The position numbers were made by a program, and so were the translations under genes. A model generated the notes under the pieces. It did no database searches and was not told the DNA's origin. It worked only from the letters and a program-made list of their open reading frames with translations. Shown here one piece after another: positions 1-8,655 of a stretch of 45,574 bases of DNA. The stretch's first letter is position 1; each line of letters starts with the position of its first letter. Origin of the DNA: Planctomycetaceae bacterium (GTDB taxonomy: Bacteria > Planctomycetota > Phycisphaerae > Phycisphaerales > SM1A02); contig JAJTGK010000018.1 in the NCBI GenBank assembly GCA_021297815.1, positions 1 through 45,574 on the forward strand, given 5' to 3'.

Positions 1-196
1 GGACCTTGCCGAACGCGATCATCGCGAGCGCCGCCGCCTGGAACATGAGCTCCGTGCAGAGGAACATGATGATCATGTTGCGGCGGGTCAGGAACCCGAT
101 CAGTCCGCAGGTGAAGAGCAGCGCGCTCACGAGGAGCGCCGCGTTCACGGTCTGCGAGTCGGACATCGCCAGCATCTGGGTGCCTCCGTCGCTCAT
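1..196 (-). CDS. nuoK: NADH-quinone oxidoreductase subunit K (5' part; runs off the window)
   Basis: First 65 residues of NuoK, a small membrane subunit of respiratory complex I (NADH:quinone oxidoreductase) belonging to the proton-pumping arm. Two hydrophobic segments are visible (about residues 17-36 and 41-62) with the RRN motif between them and the conserved membrane glutamate at E49 (in CTELMF). The start ATG (196-194) overlaps the nuoJ stop TGA as ATGA, so translation is probably coupled to nuoJ. The N-terminus is about 15 residues longer than usual; an internal Met at residue 8 or 11 is an alternative start. The 3' part lies beyond base 1. The family call is firm from motif and order. 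Confidence 0.9.
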   Translation of the reverse strand, partial: MSDGGTQMLAMSDSQTVNAALLVSALLFTCGLIGFLTRRNMIIMFLCTELMFQAAALAMIAFGKV

Positions 197-1278
197 CGCG
201 CGCCTCCCGATTCGCCGTCGACGGTGAACCGCCGCATGCCCGCAAGCTCGCGCCGCTCATCCTCGCCGAGTTCGATCTGCCGACGCGCCAGGATCACCGC
301 GCCGAAGAGCGCCATGAGCAGGATCACGCCCGCGATCTCGAGACCCGCGGGGAAGCGCGAGACGAGATCGACGCCGACCTGCCGGCTGTTGTCGGGAACC
401 ATGTCGGGGGGGAGCACGATGGTCGCGCTCGAACCGTCGGCGAGCTTCGCCTCGACGAGCGCGTCGCTGCCGCTGAAGCGCACGAAACTGCCGTCGCCCG
501 AAGCGACGAGCGACGCGACGGGCTCGGGCCGGCTTTCGCCTGGCCCCGCGGCCTTCCACGCGGCCACATGGGCACGCTGCGTCGTCTCGAGCAGCAGCTT
601 GGGCATGCCTTCGAGCCGCAGCCACTCGCCCCGCAGGCCCTCGGCCTCGGAGCGCGCCACGACATCGTCGCGGAACGACTGCGATTTCGGCGAGAAGTAC
701 GCATCGGCAAGCGTCGCGAGCATCACGAAGCCCACGAGCACGGCCCAGAAGGCCTCGCGCGGCTGCCTGTCGTACCACGCGTCGCCGACGCCAGGCACAG
801 GCGACTGCTGCGCGAGCATGAGCACGAACATGTAGGTGATCAGGATCGCGCCCGCGTAGACGATGATCAGCGAGAACGCCATGAACTCCGCGCCGAGGAG
901 CAGGAACATGCCCGCCGTCGCGATGACCACGAGGATGAAGTAGAGCGCCGCGAAGACGGGCCGCGAATGCGTGATGAGCCGCACGGCGCCCGCGAGCGCG
1001 ATGAAGCCGAAGATCACGGGGAAGACGGGCGGAATGCCCTCGACATCGCCCGCGCGCTTGAGGACCTCGACCATGAGCATGGCGAAGCCCGCGAGGCCGA
1101 TCACCGTGCCCGCGATGCGCAGGCCCTTGCGGCCCGGTTGCATGAGCATGGCGAGTCCTGCGGCGCAGATCGCCGACGCGACGGTGAGCGCGAGCGCTGG
1201 CCCCGTGAACGGCGTCGACTGGGCCAGAAGGTGGATGGCGTCGGAAGCGGGGAGGGGGGAGGCGTAGGCGAAATCCAT
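193..1278 (-). CDS. nuoJ: NADH-quinone oxidoreductase subunit J, enlarged form
   Basis: NuoJ, membrane subunit of complex I. The core is recognisable at about residues 88-155: RLITHSRPV, ALYFILVV, then LLLGAEF and VYAGAILI, the transmembrane helix involved in coupling. At 361 residues it is about twice the usual 160-200. An N-terminal extension of about 85 residues carries two more predicted membrane segments (24-45, 53-73). A largely hydrophilic stretch of roughly 120 residues (about 192-312) precedes the last membrane helix (314-335). I chose ATG 1278 because residues upstream are proline- and arginine-rich with no membrane character, and the remaining protein starts just before the first helix. 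It is followed by nuoK with an ATGA overlap. Confidence 0.88.
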   Translation of the reverse strand: MDFAYASPLPASDAIHLLAQSTPFTGPALALTVASAICAAGLAMLMQPGRKGLRIAGTVIGLAGFAMLMVEVLKRAGDVEGIPPVFPVIFGFIALAGAVRLITHSRPVFAALYFILVVIATAGMFLLLGAEFMAFSLIIVYAGAILITYMFVLMLAQQSPVPGVGDAWYDRQPREAFWAVLVGFVMLATLADAYFSPKSQSFRDDVVARSEAEGLRGEWLRLEGMPKLLLETTQRAHVAAWKAAGPGESRPEPVASLVASGDGSFVRFSGSDALVEAKLADGSSATIVLPPDMVPDNSRQVGVDLVSRFPAGLEIAGVILLMALFGAVILARRQIELGEDERRELAGMRRFTVDGESGGAR

Positions 1279-1461
1279 GCCGCGATCTCGGAAGTTCTCG
1301 GCCACGCGCGACTGCGGGTCACCGCAGGGAGCGAAGCAGTCGCGCCCGTCGGACACGACCCCGACGGACCGTCCCCGACGACCGGGGACCGAAGGCGGGA
1401 ATGTAGGGGTGGAGGGGGTTTCCCGCAACCAAGGCGGCCGTCAGGGGGCTGCCGTCGCAGG

Positions 1462-1467
1462 TAGCAT
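1462..1467 (+). promoter_or_regulatory. Candidate -10 box of pgsA
   Basis: TAGCAT lies 7 nt before the pgsA ATG, with no Shine-Dalgarno sequence between. It fits the TANNNT arrangement seen before several other genes in this window and suggests a leaderless or near-leaderless mRNA. Confidence 0.45.
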
Positions 1468-1474
1468 CCTCACC

Positions 1475-2113
1475 ATGCTGTCGCCGGTCCGGCGAACCCT
1501 GCCGAACGCCATCACCCTGCTGCGGCTTGGCCTCGCGGTGGTGTTCTTCGCGCTGCTCGAGCGGATCGACCGTGGCGCGCCTGCGGCCGAGATCGAGCGG
1601 CTCGGCGCCTGGGCGATGGCGCTCTTCGCGACGGCCGCCCTTTCGGACATCCTCGACGGCTACCTGGCCCGCCGCTGGAATGTGGTCAGCGCGTTCGGGC
1701 GCGTCATGGACCCGCTTGTCGACAAGACGCTCGTCCTCGGCGGCTTCATCTATCTCGCGTCGCCGCTCTTCGCGTCCATTCCTGCGAACGCGATGCTCGG
1801 ATCAGGCATCGCGCCGTGGATGGTGGTGACGATCCTCCTGCGCGAGCTCCTCGTCTCGGGGCTGCGTTCGTACATCGAGTCGCGCGGAGTGCCGTTCCCC
1901 GCCGACTGGTCGGGCAAGCTCAAGATGTTCGTGCAGTCGTTCTGCGTCGGGTGCTGCGTGTTCGTCGCGACCCGCGTGGATCCGCCCGCATGGCAGGTCT
2001 TCCTGCGCGACTGGTCGACCTACGCGACGGTCGTCCTGACGATGCTGAGCGCGATCACCTACATTCATCGCGCGCTGCGGGTGCCTGCCGTGGCCGAAGG
2101 AGGCACGCGATGA
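1475..2113 (+). CDS. pgsA: CDP-diacylglycerol--glycerol-3-phosphate 3-phosphatidyltransferase
   Basis: Inner-membrane enzyme making phosphatidylglycerophosphate from CDP-diacylglycerol and glycerol-3-phosphate, the committed step to phosphatidylglycerol. The CDP-alcohol phosphotransferase signature DG-x2-AR-x8-G-x3-D-x3-D is complete at about residues 62-84 (DGYLAR ... G ... D ... D). Length (212 residues) and hydrophobic segments match the family. ATG 1475 is chosen because the protein then starts with the usual LPNAITLLRL opening; longer starts would add a low-complexity arginine-rich tail. The stop overlaps the start of pgpA by ATGA, placing two consecutive steps of the pathway in one transcript. 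The exact head-group substrate is inferred from this pairing. Confidence 0.92.
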   Translation: MLSPVRRTLPNAITLLRLGLAVVFFALLERIDRGAPAAEIERLGAWAMALFATAALSDILDGYLARRWNVVSAFGRVMDPLVDKTLVLGGFIYLASPLFASIPANAMLGSGIAPWMVVTILLRELLVSGLRSYIESRGVPFPADWSGKLKMFVQSFCVGCCVFVATRVDPPAWQVFLRDWSTYATVVLTMLSAITYIHRALRVPAVAEGGTR

Positions 2114-2613
2114 GCGACCGCACCGATGGCGGCGGCTTTGGGAACTGGGTGGCGACGGGCATGGGTTTCGGCCTGATGCGGCCTGCGCCAGGAACTTGGG
2201 GCTCGCTGCCGCCCGTGATCCTCGCGCTTGTCCTGGCCATGGCCGAGATCGCGCCGCGCCAGATCGACATGGCGCTTGCCGCGCTCGGGCTTTTCTTCGG
2301 CGTCGGTTGCCTCGCGTTCGGCGCCTCGGCCGAGAAGCGCTACGGCAAGAAGGATCCGGGCAAGGTCGTGGCCGACGAGATCGCGGGCCAGTCGCTCGCG
2401 CTCATGTGGCTGCCGTGGGACCGCGACAACTCGCACATCATCGCGACCTGCGCGATCGCATTCTTCTCGTTCCGCCTGTTCGACATCGTGAAGCCGCCGC
2501 CCGCGCGCGGCTGGCAGCGGCTCGAGGGCGGTCTCGGGATCCTGATCGACGACCTCGTCGCAGGCTTCTATGCGCTCGTCACGACGCAGATCCTCGTGCG
2601 CGTCCTCTGGTGA
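2110..2613 (+). CDS. pgpA: Phosphatidylglycerophosphatase A
   Basis: Removes the phosphate from phosphatidylglycerophosphate to give phosphatidylglycerol, directly after PgsA in the pathway. The 167-residue protein shows PgpA landmarks: GTWGSLPP near the N-terminus, DPGKVVADEIAGQ in the middle, FRLFDIVKPPP, and the acidic GILIDDLVAGFYA near the C-terminus, with three or four membrane segments. The start ATG overlaps the pgsA stop (ATGA) and thiL follows after 4 nt, so the three genes look cotranscribed. All key acidic residues expected for the DD motif are present. The call rests on several motifs and on gene order. Confidence 0.92.
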   Translation: MSDRTDGGGFGNWVATGMGFGLMRPAPGTWGSLPPVILALVLAMAEIAPRQIDMALAALGLFFGVGCLAFGASAEKRYGKKDPGKVVADEIAGQSLALMWLPWDRDNSHIIATCAIAFFSFRLFDIVKPPPARGWQRLEGGLGILIDDLVAGFYALVTTQILVRVLW

Positions 2614-2617
2614 CGCG

Positions 2618-3907
2618 ATGCGCGAGTTCGAGCTGATCGACGACATCGTGAGGCAGAACGGCGCGCTCCCCGCGCATGTGGTCGTTCCGCCTGGGGACGA
2701 CATGGCGGTGGTGCGGGTGCCTCGTGCGACGAGCCGCGCGCTGGCGGTGACGGTCGGGCTCTCGGCGCGGGGGGCGAACGCGCGCGGCTCGTGGCGTCGC
2801 GCCGGCGAGGAGGCGCTTGCAGCCGTCGAGCACGCCGCGGCGCGTGTCGAGAAATCCTCGGGGGTCGCGTCGCTCGCGGGCGTCGTCTTCCTGCCCGACA
2901 CCCCGCTTGCGGACGCCCGCGAGTGGCAGATCGGGCTCGCGGCGCGGTCGGTCGAGGCGCATCTCCCTGTCGTGGGTGGCGATGTGGCGCAGGCGCGCGG
3001 AGATTTCAGCGCCCTCGCCTGCGTGTTTGGCTTCTCGACGCGGCCGACCTCGGCATGCGCGCAGACGATTGCGGTCGACGACGCGCCCGACGGCGAGTTC
3101 CTGCTCGCGTGCGACTCGGCGATCGAGGGCCGCCATGTGCCGAGCGGGTTCGACCCCGCGCGCGTCGCCCGTAAGGCGGTGCTGCGGAACCTGAGCGATG
3201 TCGCGGCGATGGGTGGCGCGCGCCCCGTGGCCATCGCGGCGGGCGTGTTCGGTCCGGCCGCGCTCGGCGTGGGCGAGGTTTCGCGCATCGAGCAGGCGCT
3301 GCGCGAGACGGGTACCGCGTTCGGTGCGCCGCTCGTAGGCTTCGCGTCGCATGCGTGCGAGGGCGATTGCCCGCTGTGCGTGTGCGTGGCGATCGTTGCG
3401 GTGAAACTCGCGGCAGGCGGCGTGCCGGCGCTTCGCTCGCACGCGCGCGCTGGCGATGGCGTGTTCGTCACGGGGTCGATCGGCGGCGCGTGGGACCCCG
3501 CCAGCGGACTTGGCCGTCACCTCGACTTCACGCCGAGGCTCGCGGTAGCGCATGCGCTCTCGAAGGAACTCGGCGGGCGGCTCGGCGCCATGATCGATGT
3601 CAGCGACGGCCTCGGGCGCGACCTCGGCCATGTCGCGGAACTGTCGAAGGTCGCGATCGACCTCGACCTCGCAAGAATTCCTGTTCCTGCGGGAATCGAC
3701 CCGTGCGCCGCGCTCGGCCACGGCGAGGACTACGAACTCGCCTTCACGGCACGGGGCGAGGTCCCGCGCGAGCTCGCAGGCGTGCCGATCACGCGCATCG
3801 GCACCGTGCGCGCCGCCATCGACGGGCCCGCGGTGCTCGCACACGACGGTTCGCGTATCTTCGATGCGCGCGCGCTCGGCTTCGAGCACGGCGCCGACGG
3901 AGGCTGA
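2618..3907 (+). CDS. thiL: Thiamine-monophosphate kinase-like protein with a duplicated N-terminal domain
   Basis: ThiL phosphorylates thiamine monophosphate to thiamine diphosphate using ATP. At 429 residues it is about 100 longer than normal. Family motifs: GDDMA (26-30), EGRHV (170-174), NLSDVAAMG (191-199), VTGSIGG (284-290), MIDVSDGL (325-332) and GHGEDYEL (367-374). Residues about 60-140 and 185-262 look like two copies of the PurM-type N-terminal half: RRAGEEALAAV against RKAVLRNLSDV, and PVVGGD...GDFSALAC against PLVGFA...GDCPLCVC. The first copy keeps GDD and GGD, while the second keeps EGxHx and NLSDxAAMG but has lost GGD. Thus the functional residues appear divided between copies. 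A true kinase function is likely but not certain. ATG 2618 follows pgpA by 4 nt. Confidence 0.78.
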   Translation: MREFELIDDIVRQNGALPAHVVVPPGDDMAVVRVPRATSRALAVTVGLSARGANARGSWRRAGEEALAAVEHAAARVEKSSGVASLAGVVFLPDTPLADAREWQIGLAARSVEAHLPVVGGDVAQARGDFSALACVFGFSTRPTSACAQTIAVDDAPDGEFLLACDSAIEGRHVPSGFDPARVARKAVLRNLSDVAAMGGARPVAIAAGVFGPAALGVGEVSRIEQALRETGTAFGAPLVGFASHACEGDCPLCVCVAIVAVKLAAGGVPALRSHARAGDGVFVTGSIGGAWDPASGLGRHLDFTPRLAVAHALSKELGGRLGAMIDVSDGLGRDLGHVAELSKVAIDLDLARIPVPAGIDPCAALGHGEDYELAFTARGEVPRELAGVPITRIGTVRAAIDGPAVLAHDGSRIFDARALGFEHGADGG

Positions 3908-3909
3908 GC

Positions 3910-4557
3910 GTGCCCGACGAAGAACTGGCCTACCACCTGCGCGACACGGCCGACACCGAGCATCTCGGCGAGGTGCTCGGCGATGTGCTGCGTGGTGCAA
4001 GCGGGGGAGCGCTGCTCCTTCTCTCGGGTGATCTCGGCGCGGGAAAGACCACGCTCGTGCGCGGGCTGGCCGCGGGTCTCGGCGCCGACCCCGCGGCCGT
4101 CGCAAGCCCGACCTTCACGATCCGCATGGATCACGATGGAACGCGCCCGCTCGTCCACATCGACGCCTGGCGCATCGGCCCCGACGACCTCGCTGGCATC
4201 GGTTTCGACGACGCGCTTGGTTCCGGCGCGGTCATCGCACTCGAGTGGCCTGAAAAGGTCGCGTCGGCGATCCGCCATCCCGCGATCCTGCTTTCGCTCG
4301 AACATGCGCCGCCCGCCGACGACGCGGGTGAACCGACCCGCATCGCCCGGATCGACCTCTCTCATGCCGCCGAGCGCGACCGTCGGCGCATCGTCGAGGC
4401 GATGGAACTTCTCATGCGGGCGCCGCGGCTTTCCGGCCCCCGCTGTCCCGCGTGCGGCACGCCCCCGGCGGGGGAGTGCGCCCCCTTCTGTTCGCCGCGC
4501 TGCCGCATGGCGGACCTTGGCGATTGGCTGGCGATGCGGCATCGCATCGAAGGCTGA
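3910..4557 (+). CDS. tsaE: TsaE (t6A ATPase) fused to a YacG-type zinc finger
   Basis: Residues 1-160 are TsaE, the ATPase needed with TsaB, TsaC and TsaD to make N6-threonylcarbamoyladenosine in tRNAs. Seen: Walker A GDLGAGKTT (40-48), SPTF (67-70), HIDAWR (83-88) and EWPE (112-115). Residues about 176-215 are a second domain, CPAC (179-182), then PFCSPRC (192-198) and DLGDWL (202-207). That is the pattern of YacG (DUF329), a small zinc protein known in E. coli as a DNA gyrase inhibitor. TsaE is normally about 150 residues and ends before this point. The start is GTG 3910, 2 nt after thiL and preceded by GGAGG at proper distance. Fusion is seen directly; its meaning is unknown. Confidence 0.88.
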   Translation: MPDEELAYHLRDTADTEHLGEVLGDVLRGASGGALLLLSGDLGAGKTTLVRGLAAGLGADPAAVASPTFTIRMDHDGTRPLVHIDAWRIGPDDLAGIGFDDALGSGAVIALEWPEKVASAIRHPAILLSLEHAPPADDAGEPTRIARIDLSHAAERDRRRIVEAMELLMRAPRLSGPRCPACGTPPAGECAPFCSPRCRMADLGDWLAMRHRIEG

Positions 4558-4568
4558 ACGCGCGCTGC

Positions 4569-5084
4569 CTACGCCTCGGGCGCGCCCGGGCTCGGCGAGA
4601 TGCCGAAGATCTGGAACCGATGCGCCACGGGCGACCAGCCGAGCTCGCGGCAGATGCGGTCGCGGAGTTCGGCGAGCTCCTTGTTGCGGAACTCGATGCG
4701 CCGGCCCGTCTTCAGGCAGACGAGCACATCGCGCGGTTCGCGTCCGTAGATGAGTTCATACCGCGCGTGCTTCGTGTCGAAGAGCGACTGGGTGATGATG
4801 CCCGCGTCGATCAGGAGGCGCAGCGTTCGGTAGACCGTGGCCTTCGAGACATCGTGGCCGCGGCCGCGCAGGTCGAGCACGAGTTCCTCTGCCTCGAACA
4901 CGCCGTCGCGGGCGATGATCGCGTCGAGCACATCGGCGCGTTCCTGCGTGTACTTCAGGTCACGGCTCTTCAGGAAGCGGCGGAACACCGAGCAGAGCGG
5001 CGCGAACGCGGGGACCTGCGGCGGCGGCGGCTCGGGAAAGAGCCCGTCGACGGGCAGGCTGTCCGAGGTCTCGTCGGTCGACAT
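4569..5084 (-). CDS. Fur-family transcriptional regulator with altered metal-site region
   Basis: A 171-residue Fur superfamily repressor (Fur, Zur, PerR and relatives). The winged-helix part is typical: YTQERADVLDAI, then AEELVLDLRGRG and the recognition segment SKATVYRTLRLL. The second half departs from the family: where Fur proteins have an HHH- or HxH-xx-C-xx-C-type segment, this one has EPRDVLVCLKTGRRIEF, with a single cysteine and no second Cys of the CxxC pair. The metal sensed, if any, cannot be predicted. The start ATG 5084 is chosen because TACGAT lies 6 nt before it and the N-terminal extension from the alternative ATG 5165 does not resemble Fur. It is alone between tsaE (convergent) and lysC. 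Confidence 0.8.
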   Translation of the reverse strand: MSTDETSDSLPVDGLFPEPPPPQVPAFAPLCSVFRRFLKSRDLKYTQERADVLDAIIARDGVFEAEELVLDLRGRGHDVSKATVYRTLRLLIDAGIITQSLFDTKHARYELIYGREPRDVLVCLKTGRRIEFRNKELAELRDRICRELGWSPVAHRFQIFGISPSPGAPEA

Positions 5085-5090
5085 GGGCCC

Positions 5091-5096
5091 ATCGTA
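5091..5096 (-). promoter_or_regulatory. Candidate -10 box of the Fur-like gene
   Basis: On the minus strand TACGAT sits 6 nt before ATG 5084 with no Shine-Dalgarno sequence, matching the TANNNT pattern of other genes here. Confidence 0.4.
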
Positions 5097-5203
5097 CGAG
5101 GCGGGCGCGCCCAGCCGATCAAGCGGCGGCGCGCTGAAGGTCGAGGGGTCGCCATGCCGATTCATCCGGCCGACCCTGGACCGATCCCCATCTTGAAGGT
5201 CTG

Positions 5204-5217
5204 ATAATATGTATTAT
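5204..5217. promoter_or_regulatory. AT-rich inverted repeat, possible Fur-type operator
   Basis: ATAATAT followed directly by GTATTAT forms a 14-bp dyad with one mismatch in each half, in an otherwise GC-rich region. Fur and PerR boxes are AT-rich dyads of the type ATAAT...ATTAT, so this could bind the adjacent regulator. It lies about 120 bp upstream of ATG 5084 and 39 bp upstream of the alternative ATG 5165. It also contains TATTAT on the minus strand, usable as a -10 box. Role inferred. Confidence 0.4.
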
Positions 5218-5240
5218 GTTAAGTGGGGCTGGGAAGTGAA

Positions 5241-5260
5241 TGGCCGCGTTTCCGCGGCCA
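5241..5260 (-). terminator. Hairpin downstream of lysC
   Basis: Perfect 8-bp stem TGGCCGCG / CGCGGCCA with loop TTTC, about 65 nt after the lysC stop on the minus strand. Only a weak T-rich stretch follows (TTCACTTCC), so it is a plausible but imperfect terminator. Confidence 0.5.
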
Positions 5261-5324
5261 GATCGATCGGTTCATTCCGCTTGTCGGGCTTCGCTGAAGC
5301 CCTCTCGTGCTGCGAGGCTTCGCA

Positions 5325-6584
5325 TCACACCGCCGTCGCCTCGGCCTGCGACTTCGATCCGATCTTGTCGAGACCGAACGCCTCGTGCGCGATCGCCAGC
5401 GCCCGCTGCGCATGCTCCCTGCCGACGATGCACGAGATCTTGATCTCGCTGGTCGTGATGTTGTGGATCGGGATCTTCGCGGCGCCAAGCGCCGTGAACA
5501 TGCGGCTCGCGACGCCGACATGGCTCTTCATGCCCGTGCCGACCACCGAGACCTTCGCGAGTCCGATCTCGACCGCGAGTTCGCCCGTGCCGACCTTGTC
5601 GAGCACCTGAGACGCAGCGATCTTCACATCGGCGAGGTCGCCGTGGTCGACCGTGAACGAGATCGACGCGATCTCGCCGAACTCGGTCTGCACGATGTCG
5701 TCGACCATGATGCCCGCGTTCGCGACCGCCTCGAACAGCATGCCTTGCACGCCCGGGTTGTTCGGGATGCGGCGCAGGCTGACGCGACCAAGGTCCGGCT
5801 TGAGCGCCGCACCGACGACCATGACATCTTCCATGTCGGGAGTCTCCCTGCAGATCAGCGTGCCTTCGTCGGGCCGCTGGCTATGCCGTACATGAATCGG
5901 GACACCGTAGCGCTCGCCGAAGAGCACCGAGCGCGGATGCATGACCTGCGCGCCGAGCAGCGCGAGCTCGAGCATCTCCTCGTAGCTGATGCGGGCGAGC
6001 TTCGCCGCGGTCGGCACCAGGCGCGGATCGGCCGTGTACACGCCGTCGACATCGGTGAAGATCTCGCACGCGCCGCCGTGCTCCGCGACCTGCAGCGCCG
6101 CCGCAAGCGCGACCGCCGTCGTGTCGGAGCCGCCGCGTCCGAGCGTGGTGAGTTCGCCGTCGCGGGAAAGGCCCTGGAAGCCGCACACCACGGGTACGCG
6201 ACCGAGCGTGAGCTCGCGGTCGAGTCGCTCGCGCGACACCTTCGTCACGCGAGCCCTGCCGAACGCACCGTCGGTCGTGATGCCCGCTTGTCCACCCGTC
6301 AGGCTCGTCGCCGGCACGCCCAGCGACTCGAGCGCCATCGCGACGAGCGCGACCGAGACCTGCTCGCCCGTCGCCATCAGCATGTCGAGTTCACGGCGCG
6401 ACGGCGTGGTCGAGACCTTGCCCGCGAGCGCGATCAACTCGTCCGTCGTGTGGCCCATCGCGCTGACCACGACCACGACCTTGTGGCCCTCGTCGACGCG
6501 CTGCTTCACGCGCATCGCGCAGCGCGCAATGCGCTCTGGGTTTCCGACGGATGTTCCTCCGAATTTCTGGACGAAGATCGCCAT
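5325..6584 (-). CDS. lysC: Aspartate kinase
   Basis: Phosphorylates L-aspartate at the start of the lysine, threonine, methionine and diaminopimelate pathway, in the cytoplasm. The 419-residue protein opens with the kinase motif KFGGTSVGNPERI, contains TTLGRGGSDTTA and the TDVDGVYTADPR segment, and ends with two ACT-type regulatory domains (about residues 270-345 and 350-410; motifs NNPGVQG and VGTGMKSHVGV). Such domains usually give feedback inhibition by lysine or threonine. The Ala-Ile start at ATG 6584 is preceded by AAGGATG, an acceptable ribosome site. A minus-strand TAGATT at 6611-6606 may be its -10 box. It is apparently monocistronic, with typA transcribed the same way upstream. Confidence 0.95.
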   Translation of the reverse strand: MAIFVQKFGGTSVGNPERIARCAMRVKQRVDEGHKVVVVVSAMGHTTDELIALAGKVSTTPSRRELDMLMATGEQVSVALVAMALESLGVPATSLTGGQAGITTDGAFGRARVTKVSRERLDRELTLGRVPVVCGFQGLSRDGELTTLGRGGSDTTAVALAAALQVAEHGGACEIFTDVDGVYTADPRLVPTAAKLARISYEEMLELALLGAQVMHPRSVLFGERYGVPIHVRHSQRPDEGTLICRETPDMEDVMVVGAALKPDLGRVSLRRIPNNPGVQGMLFEAVANAGIMVDDIVQTEFGEIASISFTVDHGDLADVKIAASQVLDKVGTGELAVEIGLAKVSVVGTGMKSHVGVASRMFTALGAAKIPIHNITTSEIKISCIVGREHAQRALAIAHEAFGLDKIGSKSQAEATAV

Positions 6585-6709
6585 GGGTGCATCCTTGCGC
6601 CCGAGAATCTACCGCATGGCGACCTGCCGCGGGGCCCTTCGGCACGCGGGAATTCACCCGACGGCGATCGCACCCGTCGAACGGAGCCGCCGTCGCGACC
6701 CGCCCGCCG

Positions 6710-8584
<1,875 letters not shown>

Positions 8585-8608
8585 GCGAAAAATCGGGGAA
8601 AGACGGCA

Positions 8609-8637
8609 AGTGTAGCACACTTCGCCGTTCCGACCAA
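8609..8637 (-). promoter_or_regulatory. typA promoter
   Basis: Minus strand: TTGGTC (8637-8632), 17-nt spacer, TACACT (8614-8609) with an extended TGC before it. The sequence TGCTACACTTG is shared with the rnpB promoter at 16343. Confidence 0.65.
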
Positions 8638-8655
8638 TGCCCTATTTCATTCTGC

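Noticed and set aside
568-1464. Long open frame on the plus strand opposite nuoJ
   Set aside because: It is rich in Arg, His and Glu without any family motif, a typical shadow of high-GC coding DNA, and nuoJ on the other strand is well supported.
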